Source: Hyphodiscus hymeniophilus
Taxonomy: Eukaryota; Ascomycota; Leotiomycetes; Helotiales; Hyphodiscaceae
DNA: 64,000 nucleotides
Direction: 5' to 3'
Assembly (NCBI GenBank): GCA_016508695.1
Contig: VNKQ01000012.1
Coordinates: forward strand, 1,240,001 to 1,304,000
Below the pieces are notes generated by a model that saw only the letters and a program-made list of their open reading frames with translations, searched no databases and was not told where the DNA came from. A program made the translations under genes and the position numbers. Of the stretch, positions 1 through 11,537 are shown in pieces; positions within the stretch are counted from its first letter, which is position 1, and each line of letters begins with the position of its first letter.

Positions 1-78
1 CTGAGCATTTGCCAGATTTGCGCTCCCCGAGCCTCTCTTTGAGACAGATATTTGCGAGATGATATGCCTACGATCTAG

Positions 79-687
79 TCAGCCTCGTTGGCTCAACATA
101 TCAGCCTGAGATTTTGTGACCTTGGTTCGCAAATTCTCCTTCGACCATAACGTCTGGGGGATATTTGCATCTTTCAGCTCTTCTATGATGAGTTCCTCTA
201 CTTTAGCCTTCGTTGCTGCCAATTCAGGGCGGCGAAGAAGCGCCGCCACTACTGGCACGAGTTCACCCAGGCGCGTTGACCTTCTTTGAGATTCGGGATC
301 AGTACCATTCGCTACTTGCTTGAAGTCTGCCGCGAAGTCCTGATGGTGGTAGGAAGAGGTGCTGCAAATATCTTTCGCATCAAGAACCGAAATTTTGGAG
401 AGGGTGTCTTCATGTACGTATGTGACATGGCCGCCTGTATCTCCAACTGAGGTGTCCAGAACTGTCCATTGCATGAAGATGGTTTTGAGAGTATCTGCTG
501 TGGCCGTTCCCGTAAGTTTATTGTACCTGCATAACCTCGGAGTCAGCGTATTCTCGATAGACTTGAGAGTAGGGAGACAGTTCGAAAGAGGACGCCCAGT
601 AGGAAAGCTCTGTATCGCTGCTCTTAAACTAACTAGAACAAGAAGCAACAAACAAGATATTGGGTCTAACGTACGGGAGGATGTCAT
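79..687 (-). CDS. hypothetical protein, possibly secreted (202 aa)
   Basis: An uninterrupted frame begins at an ATG at 687 and stops at 79. The first residues are followed by a strongly hydrophobic stretch (SCLLLLVLVSLRAAI) that could be a signal peptide or anchor. The C-terminal half is charged and helical (LGELVPVVAALLRRPELAAT). A 42-nt GTACGT...TTCTAG segment close to the start is in frame and could be an intron; removing it would delete the hydrophobic segment and make the protein cytosolic. No family recognised. It lies in the same orientation as the TIM23 gene next to it. Transcript data would decide the N-terminus. Confidence 0.5.
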   Translation of the reverse strand: MTSSRTLDPISCLLLLVLVSLRAAIQSFPTGRPLSNCLPTLKSIENTLTPRLCRYNKLTGTATADTLKTIFMQWTVLDTSVGDTGGHVTYVHEDTLSKISVLDAKDICSTSSYHHQDFAADFKQVANGTDPESQRRSTRLGELVPVVAALLRRPELAATKAKVEELIIEELKDANIPQTLWSKENLRTKVTKSQADMLSQRG

Positions 688-1434
688 CCTCACAAAAAGT
701 CATCGTGACGTTGATGTATCGTGCGAGGAGAAGTTGAGGTGTTGGAGAGTAGGATGTCGCGAGGGGCACAATGTTGCTTCAATCCCAGAAATTAAGGCCT
801 TCGAAGTAAGTTATTTTAGACTAAGAGGTCATTCACTGAGTGTCCCGAAGTATCTTGCTCCACATTGTGCAAGGGATTCTTGTGATTGAGAATGGATCTA
901 AATCGTCGAGATAGCTTGAGGCTTTGAGCAGTTCCAAAAACTTCCGGGAAGATTGTCCATAAATGGAAAGAGTCCTAATTTCGCACAACTCCCCTCTTCC
1001 CATCCTTAGGTATCCTCTCAAAGTACAATTTCCACAGCATTAGCTCGCCCTCTGTGCACTTGATTAGCAAGGTCATTGTAGGAATCGTTCAAGGCCCCAG
1101 AGTATTGACTTTTGGAAAATCATCAGTCCACAGTCCATACTAATCTTTCATAATATAGTTGCTTTATTTTTTCAATACTCCTACCATGCCTTACGCGCAC
1201 GCATTGTGCCGGCCCTTCTATATATACAGTTGTGACAGATCCGGAGTAGAGTTCAACCATCGCTAATGCATCCCGCGCCCATGAGAAATCTATATTAATC
1301 AAACAATATCGAAGGTGCTGGTACATGACATGGCTTCTGTTCAGGTACGACGGTCATTAAGAGGTGGTGATTCGGATAGATATTGGATGTCGTTGTAAAT
1401 TTACACTGTCGTAGTGGTGATGAGAAAGGTCTCT
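688..1434. other. intergenic region between TIM23 and the 202-aa gene
   Basis: Both flanking genes are on the minus strand, so this holds the TIM23 3' end and the promoter of the downstream gene. Only short frames without domain character were seen. Confidence 0.6.
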
Positions 1435-2160
1435 TCAAAACAGAGCTTTCCTCGTGACCTGCATATCAAAGTATCAGCGAAGAAGCAGAAAGCAATGGAA
1501 CCAGCAACTTACCGCCCATCCTCCAGCCACGGATGCCACAATTCCACCAGAAATCATCATAGGGCGAACACCTCTTGTACTCTTGAATATCATTCCACTT
1601 AGAGCGCCAGCCAGAACACTATTCGCAGAATCATGCTTCCCTCGCATGTGTCCGATGAAGGAATTGAAGCCGTTGTATACCAATGCGATTACGCCTGCGG
1701 AGTTTCCTAGGAATGGTCCACGCCGTGTCACGGCGTTCAAGACTGAATTCAGTCGTAGCTTGGGTGGTTGTCCCGCGGACCTCCTTAGGCCTTCTTGTAA
1801 TCCCCAAGCCCCTCCTACTGTCAAAGCAGTCAAGTATGTAACGCCAGTACCGTAGCAGAGATCATCGGACCAGCCCCTTGATGGCAGAGCTGATTGCGAG
1901 CCGGGGAGATCAGAGAGAGCGGATTCTTCGAGAGAGAGGTAGTCGAGGGTTTGTTGATTCAGACCAGCGAGGGGATGTAATTGGGATGGATCTGCGAAGG
2001 TAGGGCCGGTGAGAAATGAGGAGACATCTTGGGCTTCTGACGGATCGAAAGGAGTGGGCTGAAATGTATCTGTAGGGGTACTTGAAGAGGTCACGGGGGA
2101 TGAGTTAGACGAGCTGGAGGAAGACGACTTCTTGCCGGTAAACTTATCCCAGATAGACAT
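1435..2160 (-). CDS. TIM23: TIM23, mitochondrial inner-membrane presequence translocase channel subunit
   Basis: Two exons, 2160-1513 and 1458-1435, joined across a 54-nt GTAAGT...TGCAG intron, encode 223 aa; yeast Tim23 is 222 aa. The start is MSIWDKFTGKK, followed by a Ser-rich hydrophilic intermembrane-space region. From about residue 100 comes the Tim17/22/23 fold: a segment around LCYGTGVTYLTALTVGGAWG, then Gly-rich membrane helices including a GMIFKSTRG motif. The intron lies right after GGWA, and the tiny last exon supplies VTRKALF and the stop, which matches the usual end of the family. Known role: forms the presequence-import channel with Tim17 in the TIM23 complex. The next gene upstream (THADA/Trm732) diverges from it. 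Reading through the intron would give a false C-terminus. Confidence 0.95.
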
Positions 2161-2451
2161 CCTGAGGTCCTTTTCGGGGTGTGCGAGATGATGTGTCTGT
2201 CTGTTGGCGGCTGGTCTGTAGCAGAAATTAGTTGACGGCATCGCTTTCACCAAATATTTCTCTTAGCGTGGCTCTCCATACATGCACGTGATCATACCAA
2301 CCAAAAATTCTCGTTTCTCTCGTCTTAACGATTATCACTTCCCTAATTCACATTTCACTACCCATTGGCCTTCTTAAAGTTGGTAAACTTGTAAAAGTTA
2401 TGTGTCCATAATCAATGGCATCGAGATTGCAATCCATTCTGTGCGTCCGGT
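2161..2451. promoter_or_regulatory. shared divergent promoter region TIM23 / Trm732-like gene
   Basis: 291 bp lies between the two start codons, so both promoters must sit here or overlap the 5' ends. The plus-strand leader holds a three-codon upstream ORF (ATG at 2400) and an out-of-frame ATG at 2415 ahead of the likely start at 2452. No specific factor site is claimed. Confidence 0.5.
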
Positions 2452-5400
2452 ATGGAAATGGACCCTCCGAGGACGCAGATGTCTCGGGAACCCCCAACAG
2501 ACGACCGCCTGGTAGTCAAATGGCTAGAGAGACAGCCGGAATTGAGGCAAATCCAGTAAGTGGATCCAAAATCCGCTTGGGTTTCCCTAAAGTTTGTTTA
2601 GATTTGCAGGAGACATATTGGCAGCGTTGCTTGACAAAGCATCTCAACCTCGCCATGCTTCCGGCAATGCCTGCATTAAACTTTGCTACTTTGTTGAGCA
2701 GTGTCGAAACTCCAAGGAGCCTAGACTCCGAGATCTAGCTTTTTCTGAAAAGGCTTGTATAGATCTGTTCAATTTCTACATTGAGTGGAACGAAAGGAAT
2801 CAGCATCGATCCATGCGTCAGGTGTTGGAGCTTCTAACCTCTCTCGTCTCTCTCAATTCGGACAGGGAATCTACAGATTCTATAACAAAAGCGATCCTCC
2901 AGAGAGTTTTGTCAATTATAATACATCAATCCGCTCAGCCATTGGCTAAACCTGCCTTCAAATCGTTGGAATGCTTTTTGGGAAAAGGTACCATTTCTAC
3001 CGCGGCTTTGATTGGTTGCTATGAAGGTCACATTGCCTCAATCCAGTCCGATTCAGATACAAGTTCCGAGAAAGACTCTCTGTGGGACTCTTTTATGGCT
3101 GAAGTATTCTCATGGCTGACTTTGCCGGACGTTTCTCCAGCGGCCGGAAAGTTACTAGTCACCCTCTTCGTCAAATTGGGCGGCGAGGCTGGACGGTCAC
3201 TCAGTCTCGTAGCTAACCATACGGTTCTATGGCAGCGCTGGATAAGAGCTGGGCTCAGCAGACATCCAGAAACCTTGGAGAATATTAAGAACTATCTTTT
3301 TCCGCCGTTGTTCAAATTGGATCGGTCGGGGTCGATACTCTTCTTGGGCGATCTTAATAGCCAGGGATCAATCTCCGGTCTACAGATCGAAGAATCAAAC
3401 GCACAGTCCTTGCTCCAGCTTGCTGCAATCGAGGTTGGAAAGAAATTGGGTCTTATGGAAGAGACAAGTACGAACTTCTGCAAACTTTTTTTGAATTATG
3501 GTGCTAATTACACAGGCACTTTTGTACGCCAAAGGGATTCGAAGAAGAAACCCATCGTTCTTGACGAGTCTGCGATAGGAGAGCTCTTGACTCACACTTT
3601 AGACACTGTTCGATCCCTTGCATTTTCTGTGCTTGTTTCGTCATCTTCATCCATCCGGCCGTTCAGTAAATTGGCTCTGAATCTGCTCCAAACGTACATG
3701 TCAATCCTCTATGCCGATACTGACGCCAAATTCCGTAACGAAATACTGAGTAACACAAGGCACATGATCGAGAGGCTCAGAGGGGCGCTCGCTTACATGA
3801 CCAGAGAACTTGAAAATACTAGGTTTTTGCTGGATATGGATGAGTCCAGTGGGTCTGCTGCGCAGGTGAGAAGTCGCGAAGTGTTCAATGAGATCAACAA
3901 CTCTCTTAAGTTGCACGAGAGATTTGTTCAGTGGTACTTAGAATTCTTGTTTGGCGAGTTGATCCCGACAGCATCCTATCAGCGCCACATCACAGCGTTG
4001 AAGGCCTTCACCCTGCTCATTCGATCTGGCATCCTTGGACATAATTCAAGCTCCACTGTTCCGAAGGTTCACGAAAATGCCACTACTTGGCCTTTCACAA
4101 TTAAGCTTTTCACTTCTGGCAATATGCGACTTCTACTAGATCTTCTCATGGATCCTTTTGAAGATGTGAGAATCAGCGCAGGCGTTGTGTTGAAATCTGC
4201 ATCTTGGGATGACTTTAAACTCGATGCCGTAGTAGATACGTTGACGGCCCCGAACCATCTACAGTGTCACGCAGACCTCTCTAGGCAAGAGATATCCATT
4301 CGAACTTCTTCTATTTCGACCCAATCTCTGAATTTAAGTTCATTGTCCTCCACAAATCATGTTACTCCATCTCCGCAAGCTTTGCTGGACTTCATTGATC
4401 GAGCGCAAGATGCTGCGAGTCGAACGGGCCGTGCAGACTACGGAGATGGCTTCGCTCGATCCTGGGAAATCCTGTACTGTCTCTGTACTTCTAGTGACGG
4501 TCGCTTGAAACTGCTCGAGGACTTGATCGGACAGTTAGAGAGAAAAGTTGACATTGCTGAAGAAGACTTGGCCCGTGCCGTTGTTGAAGCACCATTACAT
4601 GGGAGTTTTGCCGCTCTGAAGTACGTACAGTAGTCTTCCTCGGCTCAAACACTAACGCGGTGTTGCAGCTTTATATGGGATGCAGTAGATTATTCCAACA
4701 GTCTTGCCGGCTCGTCTAATCAGCAGTTGGGTATCACAAGATGGGATAGCCTTCACTCTCGAATGGTGGAATGCTGCAAACGGTCTTGGAATGTTGTGAG
4801 AGGTATCCTATGCAATGATTCACCCGAAGGTCACCTGCCATCAGATATCGATGAGATTGACTCTGTTGGCACTAAAGACATTCTCAGCTACAGTTTCCGT
4901 GCAACCCACGAGTCAAGGTATTTGCCCTCCTGTCATACGGACAGACCTTGGTTGACCTCCTTTCAGTAATCTGATGAGAAACCTCATTGGTAAACTCAAG
5001 TTAAAATGGAACAACGGATCGCCAGTCCTTTCTGTACAGGTGTTTTCTGACATCGGTCACCTGACGTTTGAACAACTATCAAATCTTCGACACCGCGGTG
5101 CATTCTCTACAGTTTCTTTGACTTTCACTCGATGTTGTCAACTCACTCAATTTCTGACCCCAAATTTGGAACCCGATCAAAAACTGCTCGAGCAATGGTA
5201 TCAGGTATGTTGCCATACAATCTGATATACAGTTTGGAACTAATGCCCTACAGGGCGCCTTGCAATGTATATCTGAGCAAGCATCGACAACGAGACGATC
5301 AGCTGGAATCCCAGCATTGATTACCGGCATTCTTTCATCCAATGCGCAGAAGCCAGGCTTTGAAAATGTCATGGATGATTTGATGGGCATGGCGAGAACG

Positions 5401-7957
5401 CCTGTCAAGTTATCTAGAGCTGATGAGACAAACCTGCCTCAAGTTCATTCCATGAATTGCTTGAAAGAGATTTTCAGAAGCTCCCTTCTCGGGAAGAGAG
5501 CAGACAATGACATCGCTGAGTGCCTACAGATTGCAGCCGATAGTCTCAATTCCGAAGTGTAAGTCGCCTTTCACTCCATCTTTATTCTACTGACATTATA
5601 CCGACAGCTGGGCAATTCGTAATTGCGGACTTCTCCTGCTACGAAGTCTTATTGATGCATTGTTTGGGACAAACGAAAGCAAAGTTGCCATCGATGCTGG
5701 ATGGGACGGTCGCTCAGTGAAGCTTTCGTACGATAAGTACCCGGCTCTTCCAGCACTCCTAATCAAACTTCTCGATGCCGATACCAGTCTGGTGCAAAGC
5801 ATGTTGGCACCGAAGATCAGCTCTGTCGAGTCAATGTTTCCCGCTCTTGATATCGTTCGACGCGCAGGCCCTCCTACCACACATAGGAAGGAAATTTTCA
5901 GATCTGTATCGCAGCATCTGGGGAGCAAAGTCTGGCATGTCAGAGAAATTGCAGCTCGCACAATGTGCACAATGTTGCTTCATAGCGATTGGCTTTCAGA
6001 AGTTATAAAGTTGATGGAAAGTTCTGCTGGATCGACGAATCGACTCCACGGGGTCTTGATGGCTGTCAAATTTGTCCTGGACCGGCGGTTAGCACTACAC
6101 TTCGAGAGTGCAATAGGTACCAATTCAGTAATCGAAGTTTCGAAGCATACTAATGTTCATGTAGATGGCCTTGATCAGCTTGCATCATTCCTTGAAAGTC
6201 CGAAGATGTGGACCTACTTCAAGAGTGGCTGTCCCGAAATTCTAGCAGCATATCTGGAAGTCAGCAATAGCATTGCGAGGATCCTCATTTTCTCTCGCAA
6301 GTCACGTAATATTTCCACCCAGTTGAAGATTGGGTCTATCATGGATCAACTCTTCTTTCGTGATACTTACGAGGAGTTTCTTGGTCTGATAAAGACATAC
6401 CCCACTATTACCGTGTCTATACGAGGCACCGAATGCTCTGTGAATACAGCACTTGCCTGCAATGCAATATTACACCGTTCTGTTTTCAGTTCAGCCCTGA
6501 GAGAAGATACTCTTTGCCTTCAGAATGTTATCGCCTTTGCTACTACTCTTGACATCGACGTCGTATTGGCAGCTGTCGAGGTAATCCCTGATACCTGGGG
6601 GAATCACACGTCAGTCGGTACGTTGCTTGGTCTCATCAAGACCTACATGGGCGCGATTGAAGCGACCAAATCCCCGGAAGTTCGTGCAACCGCCATATTC
6701 AACCTCGCCGAAGTTGTTGATCGAATGCTTGGTCGCATCGACTTGAAGAACTTCAAGAGTAACCAGAACAGCCAGCTGGCCAGAGAACTACATCATACAA
6801 GCTTAGATCTGAATGAAATGGTCCAAAATGAGATCCAGGGACTTGGCACTCTACTGCAGAATGGAATGAAAACTCCTTCTTTATCAAATGCGGAGATCAG
6901 AATCAGCGGATCTCTCCTGGTGTGTGAGTATATCTCCCAGAATCTCTTCAATCGAGCTTTCGACACATTCCAGTCGCGAATGGAAGCTTGGGGCAAGCTG
7001 CTGGGTGTAGCTGGAGCCTCCACTAATGTGAGTCCGAACCACTCATAAATTATTATTGACCAATACTGACCATGAAAGGATGTTGGCACTCGCCATGCTG
7101 CCGCCGCAGCTCTTGCTTCATTCTACAGCAATCCATGTCTTGAGTCGTACATGTTGAATGATGAGTGTGTGCTGCCTTCGATGTTCTCCTTGTACGATAC
7201 ACTAAACGACGATGACGATGAGATTCGCAACATGAGTGCGCAAACCGTGTCAGCCTTACTCCAGAAATCTTTGATTCCTCTGGCAGCTCGATTAGAGCTG
7301 GCTGAATATGTCAGCAAAATTCATGCTCGAGCTCCATCATTTGCTTGGAACATGGTCTACCGAATGACCGGGAGCAAGCTCGAGACGGTCGACAACATTG
7401 GATTCCGACTGAAGCCCATCGGAGGTCAACTTCAAAAAGCAATGAGAGAGGATGATTCACTCTTTGTGGAAGAGGAGCAGAATCTCTTTGTCGACGAAGT
7501 TAGAGAAGCAAAGCTGTGGAGCAAAATATTTAAAGATACAGCTCTCAATACCCACAACGGGGAGCGAGTAGATTTCGATGTCGAGAATACCTGGTCACAA
7601 CCCCACACTGCATTAGCCACTTGGGTGATAGATGGCCTTCTGACTGGTTGTTCTCTTCTCAACAAGGACGATGGGCCTCTTGGCTGGACTTCGAAGCCAG
7701 CAGTGTTTTCTCTTCTGACGAGGCTCTTGCTATGTGCCAATGCCACTATTCAACGCCATGAAAGGCTTGCGACCTCTGCAACAGGTCGTTCGGTTGCAGG
7801 CAACAGAACAATTGGCGGCATCATATTTGCTCTGAACCAATTCGTTAGCTTTAGCAAGGAGAAGAAAATCCATGAGAGCCTTCTTCTGATAGTTCGTGGG
7901 AAATCCTTGTTGCCTTTGGTTGCATTGCGACGGGTTGTTCCGGATTCTTCAAGCTGA
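2452..7957 (+). CDS. TRM732: THADA/Trm732-family protein (DUF2428), tRNA 2'-O-methylation partner
   Basis: Seven exons (2452-2555, 2602-4620, 4669-4917, 4967-5204, 5254-5558, 5608-7027, 7079-7957) total 5214 nt and give 1737 aa with no frame break. All introns are about 46-51 nt. The long helical ARM/HEAT-like protein carries the DUF2428 core: NFIWDAVDYSNS, then the conserved block TKDILSYSFRATHESSNL, then TRRSAGIPALITGIL, VHSMNCLKEIFR and HVREIAARTM. Known role in yeast: Trm732 joins the methyltransferase Trm7 to form Cm32 in the tRNA anticodon loop; the human relative is THADA. The yeast protein is about 1,400 aa, so this copy is longer but within the filamentous-fungal style. The start is MEMDPPRTQM; the second Met at 2458 is equally possible. 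The ATG at 2415 cannot join in frame. Confidence 0.93.
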
Positions 7958-8010
7958 TGAGGGAGAATTTCAGCTCGCTTCGGCAAGGTCGCCGCGATCT
8001 GGAGTTTTTC

Positions 8011-8037
8011 AAAAAAAAAAAAAACAACAACAACAAC
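8011..8037. repeat. A14 tract followed by (CAA)n
   Basis: A run of 14 A at 8011-8024 followed by CAA units lies just after the Trm732-like stop. It may be part of the 3' end region; no function is claimed. Confidence 0.6.
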
Positions 8038-8177
8038 TAAATTCCACGCGCCCAGATCCCTTAACAACATCCTCGATTTTCTGATCGCCACTTACTCACA
8101 TCGTCAATCAAGCAAGCAGCCTATCAGCTTGCTACTATTTGCAATCATTACGTGCATCTAGCCAGATTATCAGCGTG

Positions 8178-8233
8178 GTAAGTTGTCTCTCCCAATTAAT
8201 CAACTTAAGGTACTAATTACTCTTTCTCCATAG
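8178..8233 (+). other. predicted 5'-UTR intron of the small membrane protein gene
   Basis: The segment begins GTAAGT, has a TACTAAT branch site and ends in a pyrimidine-rich CCATAG, all textbook for this genome. It ends 20 nt before the ATG at 8254, so a spliced transcript likely starts upstream of 8178. Confidence 0.55.
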
Positions 8234-8253
8234 CTCTTTCGTTCATCGTCATA

Positions 8254-8577
8254 ATGAATGCAAACGGGAAGCTAGCTCTCATAATCATTCTTGTATTTGC
8301 AGGAGTATGGATCCTCTTCATACTGGCACTGAGGGTTGTCAAAAGCTGGGTTTGTCCACAGTCTCAGTAACTTAATGACATTGGCTGACAGAAGCTCACA
8401 GGCTCAGAACGAGTATGGTTTAGCTTCTCTCCCGCTATTGTCTTCTTGATTTCCTTCGATCTCTTTGCTGATAGAATCGTCGACTTTAGGGTGAACTCAA
8501 GATTGGCTACAAGATTGGCTATCGAGAATGACCAATCCTCTACGACCGCCACGATAGTGACTACCACAATTGTTTGA
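8254..8577 (+). CDS. small single-pass membrane protein (length uncertain, 48-93 aa)
   Basis: The ATG at 8254 opens MNANGKLALIIILVFAGVWI, a strong transmembrane helix followed by a basic RVVKSW. A GTTTGT donor at 8350 allows several acceptors. Acceptor 8391 gives 93 aa ending TTTIV at 8577. A longer intron to a CACAG acceptor, with a second GTATGG...GATAG intron, joins WAQNE to IVDFRVNSR and reaches the same stop. Without splicing the protein ends after only 38 aa. The clear 5'-UTR intron just upstream argues that the locus is expressed. No family recognised, and the exon structure is the main doubt. Confidence 0.4.
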
Positions 8578-9614
8578 GTGTACCAGGTGCTGGATAGGGT
8601 GTGGCGAGCCTTTGTGGTGTTTTGGTACTGCCTCTTAGGCTAGCCGACGGAGCAGAAGCCAGAGGTTTCTGGACAGTGGAACTGAGAAATCATGTCTGAG
8701 GACAGCGCACGGGAAGATGTGGTAAGAGGACCACTATTGACTACAGGAACTCCCTTTTACAATGAAGAGACAACACTTTTTCAACTATTTCTTGTCTTTC
8801 AAGCTGCAACAACATCCTGAATAATACATCAGGTTCGGGCCTTTCTTTAGTCCTGTCCTTCTCACTCCGCTAACAAAATTGATTGCTTCATCAAAAGAAT
8901 AAAATTCACATAGAGATAGATTGCTGTATTGGTGCTCTCCAAATAGTTTTGGCGTTTGACTATCTCATCGTCCATCAACAGGCTTGTGTTGCCTGGTGCA
9001 ATACTGTGGTGGTATTAATGACATGGTGGGAAATGATCTTATCTTTAATTCTTGTGAAGAACCTGGGCTGGGGTTGGGTCATATCGAATGTTCTAACATT
9101 GTCTTTGGTCTTTCTATAGACAATATCACATGCCGCTGAACATGAAGAGACGAACAATGTCGACTAGAAGGCCATTTGGTTCCACTATCGCACTGGGTCA
9201 GTTGCGAGTAGCCATGAATCTTCTCAGACGGAACAGCAATCGACATGTTCCCTCTTTGTTTCCTGATCTTATCCTATGCACCAGGTGGAACCCTTGCGAA
9301 TACACTCGCCGCAGTGGTTCCTACCCTTGAACGGCCCAGTCTTAACCTCCATAGGCATGAAGTGCGGTTTACGTCTTTACGGATCGACAGACGATGGCTC
9401 ACCTCTGATACGAAATATGGTGTATTTCTACGCGTACACGTTCGAAGGCAATACCAATCACTCACCCTGGCTGAATATCGAGTTGATTCTACCAAGCCTC
9501 CAAAACACATTCGAAGCCATTCCCGTTTCCGCAAACTCTCATAGCCATCAAACGCCCTACAGATCTGCCACATCATTTGATACGCGCGGAACCCCCCCCC
9601 ATCCTACCCCCGTC
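8578..9614. other. intergenic, about 1 kb
   Basis: No convincing gene is seen. The frame of the next gene stays open upstream to an ATG at 9276, but that stretch has no domain character. A C9 run at 9592-9600 lies just before the chosen start. Confidence 0.5.
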
Positions 9615-10445
9615 ATGGCCTCCTCTTGCGACTCCGACTCTTGGAGCTGCTGGGGCGCGCCAACACAAGCCGGTGTTCTCGTCACTATTGTTATCATTGG
9701 CATGGCTATTTCGCTCGTTCTTTGGCGCGGTCTCTTTCGAGATATCATATTCAAACCCCTCTCCCGCCGTCACCTTCACCGCGATCTCGAATCTGGTGTC
9801 GTCAAAGAGCGTGGCCAGCTTGCCGCCTTCTTCCTGGGCAATTACTATCGTGTCAAGGGCCGTCATCGTCACGAGAATGAGAGAAGAAACATCCCCACCG
9901 TCACTGCACCAGCACCCCAGGAATCCGGGCTTCTCGAAGAAGCTGCTTGGGAGGTCTTGGGCAGATTTGGTGCTTGGATTAACGATATCCCTTTCCACCC
10001 TCCGACAACTTCCAATACCGACCGTCGAACCGAGCGTCGAAGAACCCCATCGCTTTCTGATCCTTCAGCAGCCCGTTCTGAGCTTACGGATACTCCTCGG
10101 CGCCATCCTCGTATGGAACCAGGTGCTCCGTTACTAGATCCTCGTGCTCTGTTCAGTAATGGTCGGGCACTAAGCGAATCTGCCTCCTGGCGCAGCACTG
10201 ATGCAACCGTTGCTTCGAGCACGAGTAATCATCCATCAATCAATGCTCCCAGCTCGGCCCCCGCGGTTGTGCCAAGAGTTTCAGTCCCTACACACCCCTC
10301 TGATTCCGATATTGAGCTCGCTCATTATCCTTCTGCTCGTCATCCAACTCCTCCACCAGAGGTCTACCGGAAAGATCTCGCTTATCCCAAACGCAAGAGA
10401 ATTTCCAGACGTATGGCTGCTGCTATGTTGGATGCTCTAAAGTGA
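9615..10445 (+). CDS. single-pass membrane protein with basic, Pro/Ser-rich tail (276 aa)
   Basis: Starting at the ATG at 9615 the protein opens MASSCDSDSWSCWG, then one membrane helix at about residues 17-38 (GVLVTIVIIGMAISLVLWRG). The long C-terminal tail is rich in Arg, Pro and Ser, with HPPTTSNTDRRTERRR and a basic end YPKRKRISRRMAAAMLDALK. This is an intronless reading frame. A short Cys/Trp-rich outside part and a large disordered inside tail are the likely layout. The frame is open back to an ATG at 9276, which would add 113 residues of low-information sequence, so the shorter start is preferred. No family recognised. It sits beside another single-pass protein in the same orientation. 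Confidence 0.65.
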   Translation: MASSCDSDSWSCWGAPTQAGVLVTIVIIGMAISLVLWRGLFRDIIFKPLSRRHLHRDLESGVVKERGQLAAFFLGNYYRVKGRHRHENERRNIPTVTAPAPQESGLLEEAAWEVLGRFGAWINDIPFHPPTTSNTDRRTERRRTPSLSDPSAARSELTDTPRRHPRMEPGAPLLDPRALFSNGRALSESASWRSTDATVASSTSNHPSINAPSSAPAVVPRVSVPTHPSDSDIELAHYPSARHPTPPPEVYRKDLAYPKRKRISRRMAAAMLDALK

Positions 10446-10880
10446 TTCATGGTTGGCAGGCTAGTCGTAAAGATTGAACAGGATAAGAACGATTGGGTTG
10501 GTCGAGATTGTAGCATTTGAGATTGTTGTTTGGTGATTTTCATTGTGTAAAGTACCTAGTGCAAGAAAAGTCCGAAGGAATTGAACAGAACGAAAGATGC
10601 ACATGTTTTCGTTACTGTCCAGTACAATCATAATGAATCAAACATCGTGAACGATTAGGACAGCTCGTGAAACATTGGAGTATCATTCCGGTTAGTTGCA
10701 GCTTGACCATGACCACACTTCAAATCAGAGAACAATCATCATACTCTTATTTGCCCAGGTTGCCAACATGAAATCAGTCATAAAAGCACTTTACTCCTCC
10801 ATCCGTTTGACTTTTAAAAAGATCATTTTCCGAGCTGTGGCTGCTCTAGATGTCAGCCTCCGAGTCAACATTCATCCACT
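10446..10880. other. intergenic / leader with overlapping upstream ORF
   Basis: A 38-codon ORF begins at ATG 10768 and its TGA (10882-10884) overlaps the start codon of the next gene (10881) in the sequence CTATGA. Otherwise nothing was identified. Confidence 0.45.
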
Positions 10881-11537
10881 ATGATTCCCAAACGTAGCCC
10901 CTACGGTGCAGATCCATCAACTTTGATACCCGTCCCAACGAATTATCCTTCGGCGCCGCCAGCGATACCAGCATACTCCCCCGCTCCATTGCCACCACCT
11001 ACTCCTATACCCAGTACAAACGCCTACCTGTTACCAAGCCCCACAAGTGGTACAATTTTGTCCGGTCCAACAGCATCTGAGGAATACACAACCCCAACTT
11101 CCACCAGCACAGTGGTACCAGTCGCACACCTCGAAATCAGCACACCTAGTCAAGCTGCCATCATAGCTATCAGTGTCATCTGCGGCCTCCTACTCATCGG
11201 GCTACTCTTCGCAATTCTCGTCTTGGTTAGGAAACGATACGAGCGACAAGTACTGCGCCTGGGGATTGCCAGCGGAGGAGGTGGTGGAGGAGGTGGAAGT
11301 AGTAGGCACCGTAGGAAGAGGAGGAGTGAGAGGAGTGATACTGACTATGGGGATGAGGGATTGAGGGGCTTCGGTCCTGCGAGGAGGCCAATGGACCCAG
11401 CGTTCTTTAGGGCTGGACCAGAAATGAGGATGAGAGGGGCCGGGATGCCGTTTGGAGGTGCTTTTGATCCAAGAGTGCAGGACATCAACAGGGGAGAGGA
11501 GAGGGATGCGGATGTTGAGGAGATTGAGGAGGAGTAA
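10881..11537 (+). CDS. single-pass membrane protein with Pro-rich ectodomain (218 aa)
   Basis: The frame opens MIPKRSPYGADPSTLIP, then a Pro/Ser/Thr-rich segment of about 80 residues, likely O-glycosylated. One membrane helix follows at about residues 93-117 (AAIIAISVICGLLLIGLLFA), then a basic KRYERQ stop-transfer patch, a run of eight Gly, an Arg-rich patch and an acidic end (ADVEEIEEE). The layout resembles fungal wall-sensor or receptor-like proteins, but no signal peptide is visible at this start. A 5' exon could be missing: the short upstream ORF that overlaps the ATG may be regulatory or part of such an exon. No family assigned. Confidence 0.6.
   Translation: MIPKRSPYGADPSTLIPVPTNYPSAPPAIPAYSPAPLPPPTPIPSTNAYLLPSPTSGTILSGPTASEEYTTPTSTSTVVPVAHLEISTPSQAAIIAISVICGLLLIGLLFAILVLVRKRYERQVLRLGIASGGGGGGGGSSRHRRKRRSERSDTDYGDEGLRGFGPARRPMDPAFFRAGPEMRMRGAGMPFGGAFDPRVQDINRGEERDADVEEIEEE

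Noticed and set aside
2415..2451. ATG at 2415 as start of the Trm732-like gene
   Set aside because: Its frame cannot be joined to the next exon with the GTAAGT...TTTAG intron; the ATG at 2452 can.
9276..9614. N-terminal extension of the 9615 membrane protein
   Set aside because: The frame is open from an ATG, but the added 113 residues have no domain or signal features, while 9615 gives a compact N-terminus next to the membrane helix.
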